DNA from: Mauremys mutica
Lineage: Eukaryota > Chordata > Testudines > Geoemydidae
Direction: 5' to 3'
Assembly: GCF_020497125.1 (NCBI RefSeq)
Contig: NC_059081.1
Coordinates: 14,045,105-14,109,104 of the forward strand
Length of the DNA: 64,000 nt
Shown here: positions 33,966 to 44,829 of the stretch, piece by piece
Numbering within the stretch: position 1 is the first letter of the stretch
Layout: the number at the start of each line of letters is the position of its first letter
Notes under the pieces: generated by a model
The model's database searches: none
What the model was told of the DNA's origin: nothing
What the model saw: only the letters and a program-made list of their open reading frames with translations
Position numbers and translations under genes: made by a program

Positions 33966-33971
33966 TTTAAT
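33966..33971 (-). promoter_or_regulatory. Candidate polyadenylation signal of the Myb-like gene
   Basis: ATTAAA on the minus strand, about 70 bp after the stop codon at 34040. No AATAAA is seen nearby on that strand. Confidence 0.4.
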
Positions 33972-34039
33972 ACTCAACTACACAGTGTGGGGATGAAACT
34001 TGGATTTGGGACTGGGTGATCCAGGAAGGGAAGCACTTC

Positions 34040-36024
34040 TCACACTTTAGGGAATGAGATCTGTTTGGTACATGAGCGCTCTGCTGGGGTGGAGTGACAG
34101 TTTTCATGGCCCCTAGCGCCCCTCCTTCTTGTGATTTTTGGTGAAGGGGGGACAGGACTTTGTGGCGGGGGAAGGCGGTTGCAGATACAGTTCAGGGGGG
34201 CTCTCTGCTCCTGCCTGCGGTCCTGCAGAACATCTACAAGGTGCCGGAGCGTGTCCGTTTGCTCCCTCATTAGCCCAAGCAGCGTTTGAGTCGCCTGCTG
34301 GTCTTCCTGCCGCCACCTGTCCTCCCGTTCGCTGTGTGAGCGCTGGTGCTGACATAGGGTCTCCCTCCACTGTCTCTGCTCGGCCGCCTCGGCTCTGGAG
34401 CAAGCCATCAGTTCCGAGAACATGTCATCCCTAGTCTTTTTCTTTCGCCGCCTAATCTGCACCAGCCTCTGTGAGGGGGATACCGGGGCAGTTTGTGAAA
34501 GAGCCGCAGCTGTGTGATGGGAAAAAGGAAGTGATTTCCTTGAAAAGATACATGTTTGCGAACACTGAACACAGTCTAGTCAGTTTCTGTGAACAAGACC
34601 ATACAGGGCACCTAGTCTCACGAGCTCTCAGGACAAGTTCGAGATTTCGGAATATGCTTTCATTGGCTGCGGTCTTGCACAGGAGATCGGACAAGCGGGG
34701 CGGTACAGCTGAATCCGTGTAGCAGCCAGGCCTGGTAAGCACTACACTATAGGCTGCTTAACAGTTAATGGATAGCTGTGTCCTCCCGCTGAAGGCAATC
34801 TGTAAAGCATAAAGTCTGACCCTGTTCCAGCCCCTCGCGGCTGTGCACGGGAAAGATCACTGTATGCTTTTCCTCTGTGGCCTCCAACACGTGGCTGTTA
34901 AGCGAAGGTCATTGCTATGCAAAGTAAAAGTCAAGCATTCACAATAGTAACAGTACACTAATTGCCCTAATTAGATGCAGCAGTTGCCGAACGAGATTAG
35001 CCTGAGGCGGGTCACTCGGAGAGAGAGAGAGAGGATGCTGCTCGAATCCCTGCACAGACCAGGACCGTACGCTGCAATGCTGGTGGAGGCAATGATTCCG
35101 CTGTACATTAGGATGACCTGGCGCGAAAGAGTGTGCTTCCACGGAGCACCAAATAAGGCACCTCTCCCCAGGAACCTCCTGCGGAGACTTTTCGAGCTGC
35201 TCTCCGAGAGCTTCGTGGAACTGTCCCAGGAGGATTTCTGTTCCATCCCTATCTGTGTGGACCTTCTCTTTATATAGTTTTTTAAGCAAAAGGTTTTATA
35301 TAGTTTTTACATATTTTTTATTCCTGTTTTTTAAAAAATAAATGTTTCCATGTTTATAGCACTTACCGACTGATCCTTCCCCTGATTCTGAGTCCAGGTT
35401 AACGGCCGGGGAGGGTTGGTAGGGGATCTCTGTGAGGGTGATGAAGAGATCCTGGCTGTCGGGGAAAGCGGTATTGTAAGCGCTGTCGCCTGCGTCATCC
35501 TCCACAAACCCTTCCTCATCTTCCCCATCGGCGAACATCGCCGAGGAACTGCCCCTCGACACTATCCCATACTCAGAGTCCACGGTCACTGGTGGGGCAG
35601 TGGTGGCAGACCCACCTAGAATGGCATGCAGTGCCTCATAGAAGTGGCAGGTCTGGGGCTGTGCTCCGGAGCGTCCGTTTGCCGCTCTGACTTTTTGGTA
35701 GCCTTGTCTCAGGTCCTTGATTTTCACGCGGCACTGCGTTGTATCCCGGCTGTATACTCTGTCTCTCATGGCTTTGGAGACCTTCTCGTAGGTCTTTGCA
35801 TTCCGTTTGTTGGAGCGCAGCTCCGAAAGCACAGACTCATCGCCCCACACAGCGATCAGATCCAGAACTTCCCGGTCTGTCCATGCTGGGGACCTCTTTC
35901 TATTCTGGGATTGCATGGACTCCTCTGCTGGAGAGCTCTGCATCATTGCAGGTGCTGGTGAGCTCGCCCCGATGTCCAACCAGGACATGAGATTCAAAGT
36001 GCCCAGACAGGAAAAGGAATTCAA
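34040..36024 (-). CDS. Harbinger Myb/SANT-like protein, two exons, intact frame
   Basis: Exon 1 is 36024-35367 and exon 2 is 34509-34040. The donor is GTAAGT (minus strand, 35366-35361) and the acceptor CATCACACAG ends at 34510. Joining restores one frame of 375 codons plus stop with no lesion. Residues 41-137 form a Myb/SANT-like trihelix domain (RSPAWTDREVLDLIAVWGD, then RVKIKDLRQGYQKVR and CHFYEALHAILG). An acidic linker follows (DGEDEEGFVEDDAGDS). Exon 2 gives a basic patch (QIRRRKKKTRDD) and a Gln/Arg/Glu-rich segment likely to form a coiled coil. From PIF/Harbinger biology, such proteins bind subterminal DNA and carry the transposase into the nucleus. Another possible start is Met28 at 35943, just before QSSPAEES. 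Intactness contrasts with the broken transposase. Confidence 0.85.
34510..35366 (-). other. Intron of the Myb/SANT-like gene
   Basis: An 857-bp GT-AG intron. It contains a plus-strand 100-codon open frame (34975-35277) and a (GA)n-like GAGAGAGAGAGAG tract near 35019-35032. Confidence 0.75.
34975..35277 (+). CDS. Unrecognised 100-codon ORF inside the intron
   Basis: An uninterrupted frame begins MQQLPNEISLRRVTRRERER and ends near SQEDFCSIPICVDLLFI. It runs on the strand opposite to the Myb-like gene and wholly inside its intron. Content is rich in Arg, Leu and Glu, with an amphipathic-looking RNLLRRLFELLSESFVEL. I recognise no domain. A long frame is also open on the opposite strand, so this may be chance in GC-rich DNA. 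It could equally be a third element-encoded peptide or exon. Confidence 0.25.
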   Translation: MQQLPNEISLRRVTRRERERMLLESLHRPGPYAAMLVEAMIPLYIRMTWRERVCFHGAPNKAPLPRNLLRRLFELLSESFVELSQEDFCSIPICVDLLFI

Positions 36025-36317
36025 ATTTTCCCGGGTCGTTTCCTGTGTGGCTGGTCAGAGAATCCAAGCTTGGACTGCTGTCCAGAGCGTCAACAGAGTG
36101 GTGCACTGTGGGATAGCTCCCGGAGCTAGTAAGTTCGATTTGCATCCACACCTAGCCTAATTCGACATAGCCATGTCGAATTTAGCGCTACTCCCCTCGT
36201 CGGGGTGGAGTACCGAATTCGAACTAAAGAGCCCTCTAGGTCGAACTAAATGGCTTCCTGGTGTGGACGGGTGCACGGTTAATTCGAATTAACGCTGCTA
36301 AATTCGAATTAAAGTCC

Positions 36318-36333
36318 TAGTGTAGACCAGGCC
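36318..36333 (-). repeat. Harbinger right terminal inverted repeat
   Basis: TAGTGTAGACCAGGCC; its reverse complement is GGCCTGGTCTACACTA. Confidence 0.85.
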
Positions 36334-36336
36334 TCA

Positions 36337-37753
36337 GTACTGAACATAGCCACAAGCTGGTTCAACAGTATCCGATTCCATCTGCTTCAGTAATCATGAT
36401 ATGTTTGAAATTAACATCTTCTGGGGTCATCAGCCTTGCTGATCATACATGCCCATTCACTCACAGGTGGCCAAATCCTGGACCCAGCCTGGGTGGCTAA
36501 GCTGTGCACTGGACATCTTCCCAAAAACGAAGAGTTTCTCTCCAACTCCAGGCTATTCTATTGCCACTACTACATCCTGAAGTAATCCATGTGCCCTGCA
36601 CATTCCTCTCCAATGGGGAGAATGTATCTGATCTACATAGGTGCAACCCAGAACATCATTATCTCTGCAACCACTTTTAATTTCAGGGCAGTCTTGGTTC
36701 TGCTGGAAAACTGACATACTGGACTCTCTGATTATATGAAATAGAAACATGTGGAGATTGTTTACATTAAATACAAAACCTAGGGGGAAAAAGAAAATAG
36801 TATTTAAACTAAAACTACATTGTGGTCAAATAAAATAAAAAAAAGACAACTAATGGTGACTACATTGAGCAACATTTGGGGATTCTATTATTATTAAATT
36901 CTTGAACCATCAAGTTGTGTACATAACTAACCCATATCATTGCACGGTCAAATTACCAGCTCCTCTGTCCTGCATCCCCTGCTATTGTTTATTGCACACA
37001 CTTTGTACATTGTGATTCAGGATTATATTGCAAGCTCTTCAAAGCAAGGAAGATTCAGTAACCAAGCTGAAGAAAAATTAGGATGAAGAGCCAACATACT
37101 TCCAGGAAGTAAAAACCACTCCAAGCTCTGAAGACTTTCACCAGCTTTAAAGTTACCACTTGGTGCAGAAAGATGCTTTTATTCCCCACTTCCTTCATTT
37201 GTTTCATAACAACTTTCCAGAGAGAAGAGGCAAAAAGAAAAGGTCATCTAGCATATAGAAGCCCCTTTCTTAAAAATTCTAGTCCTGAAGACTATACCTG
37301 TGGTTCCTTTCACACTGAATGCCCCTATGCCAGATAAATCATCACAAGTGATGGCTAAAACTCCATTTTCTTCCAGGAAGTTACTACCACTAATACCTGA
37401 GCTGAATTTGGCTGTCCTCCCAAGCATCATACACTCCTTACTATAGGCCAAACTGAAATATTAAACTGAAAGCAGAGGACTGAAAGTGTGAGAATTCAAG
37501 CACATGTACATACATTACATGCACATTTACGTGGCTTCCTATCAGACTACGTATACAACATTTGTATATTGGGTGAAGTTCAGTCCAGAGGTATCGCCCT
37601 AGATTTTAAGTGCTTTATATTAGGGATTAATGTGGCCCATGGTGTTATGTAGTCCTTAAATTATTGAAAGAGTACTAATTGCAAAATGTTACAGTATGCG
37701 CTGCCCAAAGATTTGCTACTGGTTTGATATTGCACCAGTGCCAACATTAATTC
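36337..37753. other. Unassigned non-coding stretch
   Basis: This is host flank that was contiguous with 31353-31534 before the Harbinger insertion. No gene is recognised. A faint SINE-tail-like TATATTGCAAGCTCTTCAAAG lies near 37025. Confidence 0.4.
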
Positions 37754-37842
37754 ATGCGTCTGATGAAGTGGGTATTCACCCACAAAAGCTTATGCGCCAA
37801 TACTTCTGTTAGTCTATAAGGTGCCACAGGACTCTCTGTCAT
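37754..37842 (+). repeat. Abundant-type repeat with hammerhead-like core
   Basis: CTGATGA (37760-37766) is followed by one extra A. A perfect 6-bp stem GTGGGT/ACCCAC with an ATTC loop (37768-37783) comes next, then AAAA where hammerhead ribozymes have GAAA, then GCTTATGC. The remainder (GTTAGTCTATAAGGTGCCAC) matches the second copy at 57190-57290 in reverse. Penelope-like retroelements are known to carry hammerhead motifs, so this may be the end of such an element. That assignment is inference. Confidence 0.5.
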
Positions 37843-39364
37843 TAATTCTTTGAACATCAAAATAATCATTTCCTCTGTAACTTCCTGTCTCTTCTCTCTC
37901 TAAGCAATCATCTTTTCAGTTCCTCTTCTCTTATATTGTGTCTGTAGGTCCAGTGGGATGCTTAGGAGGATGACAAGCAGGAGGGTTCTTGCAATGACAA
38001 GGCAAAAAGAAATGGGACAACATTTCCATCTCTTCAAGACCCCAGATATTAAAGCCTCTTAACAGCTATCTACTGTAATGAATGCTGTATGGAGAAAAAC
38101 AAGGAAAATAAGTGAAAAAGAAAATGACATTCCCTTTGCAAAATAAATAAATAGATTGCCAGATTGTTATTACTGACCTTCTGCTTCCTCTATAATGACA
38201 ACCTAGTTCCTATTTAGCTGTACAGGGAGTAGAAAATCTTGTCTTTGTTCTGCCTTGGCTTTTGCTGAACAAAAAAAAAAAAACCCAACACATTTCCCTC
38301 CTTTTCTTTACCCATGTCATTCCCAGAGGGTCACCATGGACCAGATGTGAAAGGAGTGAGTCACAAACACGAACATAAATTCTTCACCATGTGAATGTGA
38401 TCTTTTAGCCATGTATAACGAAATGCTCAGCATGTCAGACTAATCAGTCACAACTCAGGCTTGCCGCTGATCAGTACCAATCACAGCTATCAGATTCACA
38501 CTTCACTGAGTTTTCCCAGATTTATAGGGCAGACAATTTGAAATCTGAGTGTTTATAGTAGAATTACATATACATTCATATGCAGAGTATAACTAAGTGT
38601 GTGGAATTAATAGGAAAGCATCAGCATTGAAATGTTAAGACAAACATGAGAAAAGAGCAAATTGATTCCTGATGCCATCTTTTCCTCTTAGATTTTTGAT
38701 GGCTCCAGAATTTTTTTTAAAGCACCATTCTTTTATCATTTTCATATGATCATTAGAACAACATGACATTATCTGATGTTACCGTATACTGCATGTAAGT
38801 ATGATTTATTTTTGATAAATCTCTTGTAATGCTTTGATCTCCTGTTCTCATGAATCACGTTACAGAGGAATTTACTGTATTTCATTTAGAAAATCACTTT
38901 GAAAAGGTCTGCTTTGTTCATTTGTCTTCTAGAGACCAATCCTGCACTCCCTACTCAGGGAGGCTCCTGCTTACTAGAGTGGGCAGTTTCTTGTGTCAAC
39001 TGCCTGATCGGACACTATACAATTATTTAGTTTTAATGTTTTTTACCTAATTAGCTGACTAGTAAAAACCTATTTCGTGAGAGGCACTTCAAACAGCTGG
39101 CAGATATAGGATGTGTAAACAAACCCTTATTTGTTACATTTTCATTAGCAATTTTCTAAATTAAGGCCTCAGTTCAGGAAAGCATTTAGGCACATGCTGG
39201 TGAGGAAGGATAGTCCAGTGCTTCAAAATCCTTCACATATTGCAATCTTGGTCTTAGGGCTTTATTAGCTGAATGTGAAACTTTCCCATTCTGATATAAG
39301 CCAGCACCACCTCTGCTCAAAATCTAACTTAACACAGTCTTGCACTGAGGAAAGATGATTCAGG
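37843..39364. other. Unassigned non-coding stretch
   Basis: A homopolymer A tract (about 13 bp) lies near 38271-38284. No gene is recognised. Confidence 0.4.
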
Positions 39365-39465
39365 AACTAGGATTCTAGCCGAAGACCCAGATTCAATTCC
39401 CTGCTCTACTGCAGACTTCATGCATGAAACTAGGTCTCCCAGTGCCTCATTGGAGCCACATTCTC
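39365..39465 (+). repeat. tRNA-derived SINE head fragment
   Basis: GAAGACCCAGATTCAATTCCCTGCTCTACTGCAGACTTCATGC matches the B-box and following region of the copy at 52985 (GATTCAAGTCCCTGCTCCAC). Confidence 0.5.
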
Positions 39466-40194
39466 TGCCAGCTTAAGTGGGCACATCCATCCTGAAGCTA
39501 AAGGAACATTTATATCAGGAGAGAATTTGGGTCTTCGTGTGAGACTACTCTGCAAAGCTGGGCCATTTAGTCTGAGGTCCTATGACAAAGGTAGGCACCT
39601 AATCATTTGGAACAAAATTATGACTCAACCCCACAAACACTCAAACATTGCTCACAAAAGTATGTGCTATTCCATTGATATAAATTGCATTACTCACAGC
39701 AATAAACGCTTCGGCTTGCGGGTGCTGCCGGACTGGGCCTATAGTTATAACGAATGTTACAAATCAAACATGGATAAGATACAATACACAATACATATCA
39801 AGATAACGTCATTTTAGCCTATTCTCATCTGTTCCACTGCACAACTGAACTATGCTATTTGCGAATAGCCGATCTTAGTTTAAAAAGTTAATAAAATATT
39901 AGTGAAAGTGTGAGCGCTCCATACAGCATCTAAGTCAACTTCCTCTCCAGGGAGAAATCTCATGCAATCATTAGCAATTCTGAAAGGAGAGCAAATCTGG
40001 CAAGCATGACAAATGTAAGATGCACTGCCTCCAAACTACTACCAACAGCTTCTCTGATTATACTGGCTCTTTTACAATTTGCTATGCACAAGCAGCAGAG
40101 ACCGGAGTTATCGTTCGTGGGGGGGGGGGGGCAGTTTTGCAATTTTGGAATTTCTTCCTGGAATGGAACAAAACAAAACAAAACACACTTAAAT
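39466..40194. other. Unassigned, with a poly(G) run
   Basis: A run of about 13 G lies at 40120-40132. No gene is recognised. Confidence 0.45.
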
Positions 40195-40520
40195 TTTCCC
40201 ATGAACAAAACCAAATTTGTTTTGGGTCAATGAAATGCTTGGGTTCAACATACTGAAATATTTTGTTCTGATTTTGATTCTTTCATTTTATAATGTAGAA
40301 TAAAAATGGAAACAAGTCCATTTTGAAGTGGGAAAGTCAAAATGTTCCATTCCAAAAAAATTTGAAATCAAACATTTCAACCTTATTGAAAAGCTTTTTT
40401 TCAGTTTTCATTTCTAAATGAATTTTTGTCTAAGGAGACACATTTTCACAATGTGTTTTGCTTTTGATGAATTGGCATTTTCTGATGGAAAAAAACCCAT
40501 TCCACTGGAAAAATTCTAAA
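40195..40520. mobile_element. Degraded MITE, probably GAGCTGGTTGAAAA family
   Basis: The interior resembles the copy at 22646 (AAAATGTTCCATTCC, TGAAATCAAACATTTC, AGCTTTTTTTCAGTTTTCATT). Neither terminus is clear, so boundaries and family are tentative. Confidence 0.3.
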
Positions 40521-43047
40521 AGGAAGTAATTTGATCATGGTTTCAGTAAAATGAAAACCAACCAGTCTTGAGTGGCCCCCTTTGAAACCATGACCAAATT
40601 GTTCCTTTTCCTTAGCAAACCATAAAGGAACAAATAAGGTTAAAGAAGATGATGAGGATTTTTAAAGGATCTTATGGTAGTTGGCATCCATATTCTATAG
40701 AAATACAATGAGAGCTGGGCACCTAGCTCCCTCAGACTGCTATGAAAATCCCAACCAACGTTAGTTGTCATCAGCTTTGAGGCAGTAGCAAAAGCAGACC
40801 AGTGGAGATTGACCTAGGCTGTCAGGAAACTATCCCAATACAGTGATTATTGGGCAATGTATTAACAGAAAAGTTGTCTTTTACACCCAAGGCTTCAGTG
40901 CACCAGTATACTGTACCTGTATATCCAGGTATACTAGGACCTATATTGATCAAGGTGATTGTTTCTTTAGTATCCTGAACTAGGCTTCCATGATTATTTT
41001 TGAGAAACCCGGACTAAGTGCTAAAATTCAGTTCCCATAATTAAGGAGGCATCCTTTCCTTTTCTTTGGTCTTCCATTATCAGAGATACCAGGACTCCTT
41101 CTTGAGTTATCACAATTCAGCTTTGATACCCACAGACAGAAATCCAACCTTGTCTGAATTAGTTATGAATAAATTATAATCTGCCATTCTGCCCTCCTCT
41201 TCTCGCCTTATTTTTGCTAAATCTGTTAATGATGCCCTACTAATGATGATATCTGACAATGACTCCTTTCAGATATATGCTAATGAGATGTCTTTATGAG
41301 TTACAATTGAACTGGAACTTCTAATCAATATAGGCCCAATTCCACTAACATGATCCATGATGAGTAGTAGTTTCCTCTGTGATTAGCCCCTTTGGTTAAT
41401 TCACACCCTTGAGCGACATAAATTATATCAACATAACCGGAAAGGGAGTTCTTTTCTCAGCCTCCTCAAGGTGGTGCTTCTTCCTTCTGTTCCATGTGTG
41501 TGTTGATTTCTCCATCACCTGTGAAGCTTTTAACGGAGACCTGCACCTTAGTGATGCAAGAATTTACTTTCAGTGATATAAATATCCTCCAAACTAAATA
41601 TCCTCCAAACCAATGCACTCCAAACTAAAAATTTACTCGGGAACCTGGTTAGGTGCAGGCTAATAGCAAGAATGAGGGAAAAATATACTTGGCCACAATC
41701 TCACCTAGGGTAAATTGGCATAGATCTATTTATGTCAGTAGAGGTATGCTAGCCTGCCTCTTGACTTCTAGCTACTTTCACTATTGATTTTCCTCTTTTT
41801 ATCTCAACATTTGTCAATAGACATGGCTTCTTTTGATCTCCTCTTTTTTTACCTATGATTGGGCTCTTCAATTAATTGGCTACAAGTGTTGCAAAACTAG
41901 GGCCAAATTCTCTACTTGAGTTACTCCACTAAAGTCAATGGAGTTATTTCAGGAAACAATTTGACCCATACTTTGGTGTTAATAAATTTTCCTTCCTTGT
42001 GGGCAAATAGAATGCTCATATTTATGCAAATACTCCTTAAAACATGCCAAAAACTGAGCAATGTAGTCTTGACTAGACTTTATTATTTTAGTTTATTTAT
42101 TTTTGCAGGTTGAAAAGCAAGATATGGTAATAAGCTGGAAGGAAAAAAAAAGCAGTTGATTAATCCAAGAAGAGGGTTGGGGTTAACTTGTCAGTTTGGC
42201 AGCTGCAGTGAATGCTATGGCACAGAAAACGTGTTTAAACAGCCTTACACTTTCTCATTGCTTAGACTGATGGAACTTATCCAGGAGGAGATGAGTGGAG
42301 AATCTCAAGTACCACTTCCATTGAGAGGCACTAATGTCACATGTAAATGTAACCATGTGTGTGAGTCCAATGAACAAATGCTACATTACTGGTTGTGCCT
42401 AGAAGTCAAAGCCTACAAGGGAAGGATAGGTGGCAAATCCTCAGGACCACATTTGGAGCAACCTTTGGTTAATGCCTGTTTCATAAAGGAGGATCCAGGC
42501 ATTTAGACGATAGAATTTAACTCCTTAGAAAGAGTTTAAAGGAAGGTGTTCTAAGACAAAGGTGAACTGCAACTTAATGAAGAGGTGAGATAGTCCACAG
42601 TACAGGGGAAAAAATTTGAAGTCATTTGGTACAAATATATATGGATTTCTCTGAACAAAATACTACAGAGGACCGTTTTCATGGATGGTGTGTTTACATG
42701 AGGCCCACAGGCCAGCTTAGGTGTGAGAGATCACTTGGAGTGCTGAAGCATGTATTTATGTAGTGTTCCACTTGACCCTGAAGGGTTAGTAAGCAAATCT
42801 CCCACCTCAGACTGCACACTTTATACCAGCCCTCCGGTGGACTGAAGCAGATTAGCTGTATTATGCACTGTGAAGTGTTTCTCTAGCCAATATGTTCACT
42901 GCTGTCCCTTTTTTGGGGGGGAGGAGGTGAATTCACTGCTAAAAGTTGAACTTGTGCAATTGTGCAGAAGTGTTAGCTAAGTATAAAGATAGGTTTAACC
43001 TCCTCTTAAACTTTGGAAGAAAATCTTGTGCAGAAGCTAGAGGGTGA
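40521..43047. other. Unassigned non-coding stretch
   Basis: About 41900-41960 is a CAATGG-family block (CCAAATTCTCTACTTGAG ... AGTCAATGGAGTTATTTC). The 116-codon plus frame at 42156-42506 has several cysteines but no recognisable domain, no clear splice context and no partner. I do not call it a gene. Confidence 0.4.
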
Positions 43048-43104
43048 AATCCTGGTTTCAGTGACAGCACTGTCATTGTTTTCACTGAGGCCAGGAGTTC
43101 CTTC
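43048..43104. mobile_element. GGGTGAAATCCTGG hairpin MITE fragment
   Basis: GGGTGAAATCCTGGTTTCAG and ACTGAGGCCAGGAG form imperfect inverted arms, as in the copy at 57107-57179. Confidence 0.4.
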
Positions 43105-43469
43105 CCCCAAAGCAGAGCAAAGCAGTTACTTCCATGACATTTTGCCATCAGAACTGGGCTTTGCGCCCAACCCCTAGAAGCGTCAGAATGGACCCACATA
43201 AGAGATCCTGCCATCTAACCACATACTGCTGTAATTTCACCAGGGGTTATCTTGGGGCCAGAGGGCACTGGCCTGTGTTAGGAACGGAGAAGACTTACTC
43301 CTGGGGGAATTTTGCACAATAGAAATTAAAAATTCGGTGCACAATATTTTAAAATTCTGCAAAAATCTGCATATTTTATTTGTCAAAAATAACACTATAT
43401 AATCATGCCAGTTTCAATTATTTTTGTAATTTATTTTAAAATAACTATCGGCAACCATGTCTGTAACAA

Positions 43470-44233
43470 TATAGACACAAAGGAGATTCAAAGAGCTTGG
43501 CTTGTTTAGCCTAACCAAAAGAAGGCTGAGGGGGGATATGATTGCTCTTTATAAATATATCAGAGGGATAAATATCAGGGAGGGAGAGGAATTATTTAAG
43601 CTTAGTACCAATGTGGACGCAAGAACAAATGGATATAAACTGGACACTAGGAAATTTAGACTTGAAATTAGATGAAGGTTTCTAACCATTAGAGGAGTGA
43701 AGTTCTGGAACAGCCTTCCAAGGGGAGTAGTGGGGGCAAAAGACATATCTGCCTTTAAGATTAAGCTTGATAAATTTATGGAGCGGATGGTATGATGGGA
43801 TAGCCTAATTTTGGCAATTGATCTTTGATTATCAGCAGATAAGTATGCCCAGTGGTCTGTGATGGGATGTTAGATGAGTGGGATCTGAGTTACTGCAGAT
43901 AATTCTTTCCTGGGTGCTGGCTTGTGAGTCTTGCCCACATGCTCAGGGTTTAACTGCTTGCCATATTTGGGGTCGGGAAGGAATTTTCCTCCAGGGCAGA
44001 TTGGCAGAGGCCCTGGAGGTTTTTCGCCTTCCTCTGCAGCATGGGGCACGGGTCACTTGCTGGAGGATTCTCCTCAGCTTGAGGTCTTCAGACCACAATT
44101 TGAGGACTTCAATAACTCAGACATAGGTTAGGGGCTTGTTATGGAAGTGGATGGGTGAGATTCTGTGGCCTGCATTGTGCATGAGGTCAGACTAGATGAT
44201 CATAATGGTCCCTTCTGACCTTAAAGTCTATGA
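43470..44233 (+). mobile_element. CR1 LINE 3' fragment
   Basis: The segment encodes the CR1 ORF2 C-terminus in the plus direction (LFSLTKRRLRGDMIAL, then EGEELFKLSTNVDART, and FKIKLDKFMERMV). It has a stop (TGA) in place of an arginine codon near 43675, then 3' UTR ending CCCTTCTGACCTTAAAGTCTATGAG. It is closely related to the 15535-17547 copy but decayed. Confidence 0.85.
43502..43794 (+). pseudogene. CR1 ORF2 C-terminal remnant
   Basis: About 97 codons of the ORF2 C-terminus with an internal TGA near 43675 and a natural stop near 43793. No catalytic part is present. Confidence 0.75.
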
Positions 44234-44829
44234 GTGGAGTGTTAAGGAAACCCCTACCACAACCCAGTTCCTGATTCTCTGGCCCCTCCCCCCCAGAGTT
44301 CAGCTGCCCCCCAGCTCAGACACTAGCACTGACCCCCTCCCCACCACCGCCCAGCTGTGGGGCCCCCTCCAAGTCCAGACACTCACACTCAAATGCACCC
44401 CCTACTACCCCCATCCCTCAGAGCCCAGCCATAGGACACCCCCTAGCCCAGACACACACCCAAGACCCCAGCTGCAGGCCCCCCAACCCCAGACACTTAC
44501 AGCTCCTCCCCCTCAGAGCTCAGGGATCCAGAGGGGGAAACAGCCTGATGCTGGGTCCTGGGCTTGTGTGGAAATTCCTACTAGTTGCTGCCTCTTTCCT
44601 TCAGGGCATACTGAGAACTGCAGCTGCCTGGGACCCTCCAGTTTCCTTTCCCTCCCCTGGCAGTGTCTTCTACTTGCAAGCTGAGTTCTGCCGGGTCCAG
44701 CAGCCCTGGGTGGTTGCCAGCAGCTCTGCAGCCCATTTCTGTGGAGGAAAAGGAAATTCTGTGCAAAAAAACACATTAATTTCTGCACAAATTCTGCATG
44801 CGCAGTGGTGTTGAATTCCCCCAGGAGTA

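Larger units (their letters stand above)
31535..36333. mobile_element. PIF/Harbinger DNA transposon, full length (4.8 kb)
   Basis: The element starts GGGTACGTCTACACTA and ends TAGTGTAGACCAGGCC; these are terminal inverted repeats matching at 12 of 16 positions. TCA flanks both sides (31532-31534, 36334-36336), the 3-bp duplication size expected of the superfamily. Subterminal regions are rich in ATTCGAA and TCGAACTA words. Two convergent genes fill the interior, a DDE transposase on the plus strand and a Myb/SANT-like gene on the minus strand. That is the standard PIF/Harbinger pair. Confidence 0.9.
43296..44829. mobile_element. TIR DNA element with a CR1 inserted in it
   Basis: The left end TACTCCTGGGGGAATTTTGC and the right end TGAATTCCCCCAGGAGTA are inverted repeats of about 16 bp. 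The interior has no transposase, only repeats of TTCTGCACA-type words and C-rich DNA. The CR1 at 43470-44233 interrupts it. No target duplication is certain. Superfamily undetermined. Confidence 0.65.

Noticed and set aside
31532..36336. Tc1/mariner as an alternative class for the 4.8-kb element
   Set aside because: The DDE_4 motifs, the Myb-like partner gene and TCA rather than TA duplications fit PIF/Harbinger.
42156..42506. 116-codon plus ORF with several cysteines
   Set aside because: Cysteine spacing matches no finger I know, and there is no splice or promoter support.
44196..44684. 162-codon plus ORF rich in Pro, Ser and Thr
   Set aside because: It crosses from the CR1 3' end into C-rich filler of the TIR element; there is no domain or start context.
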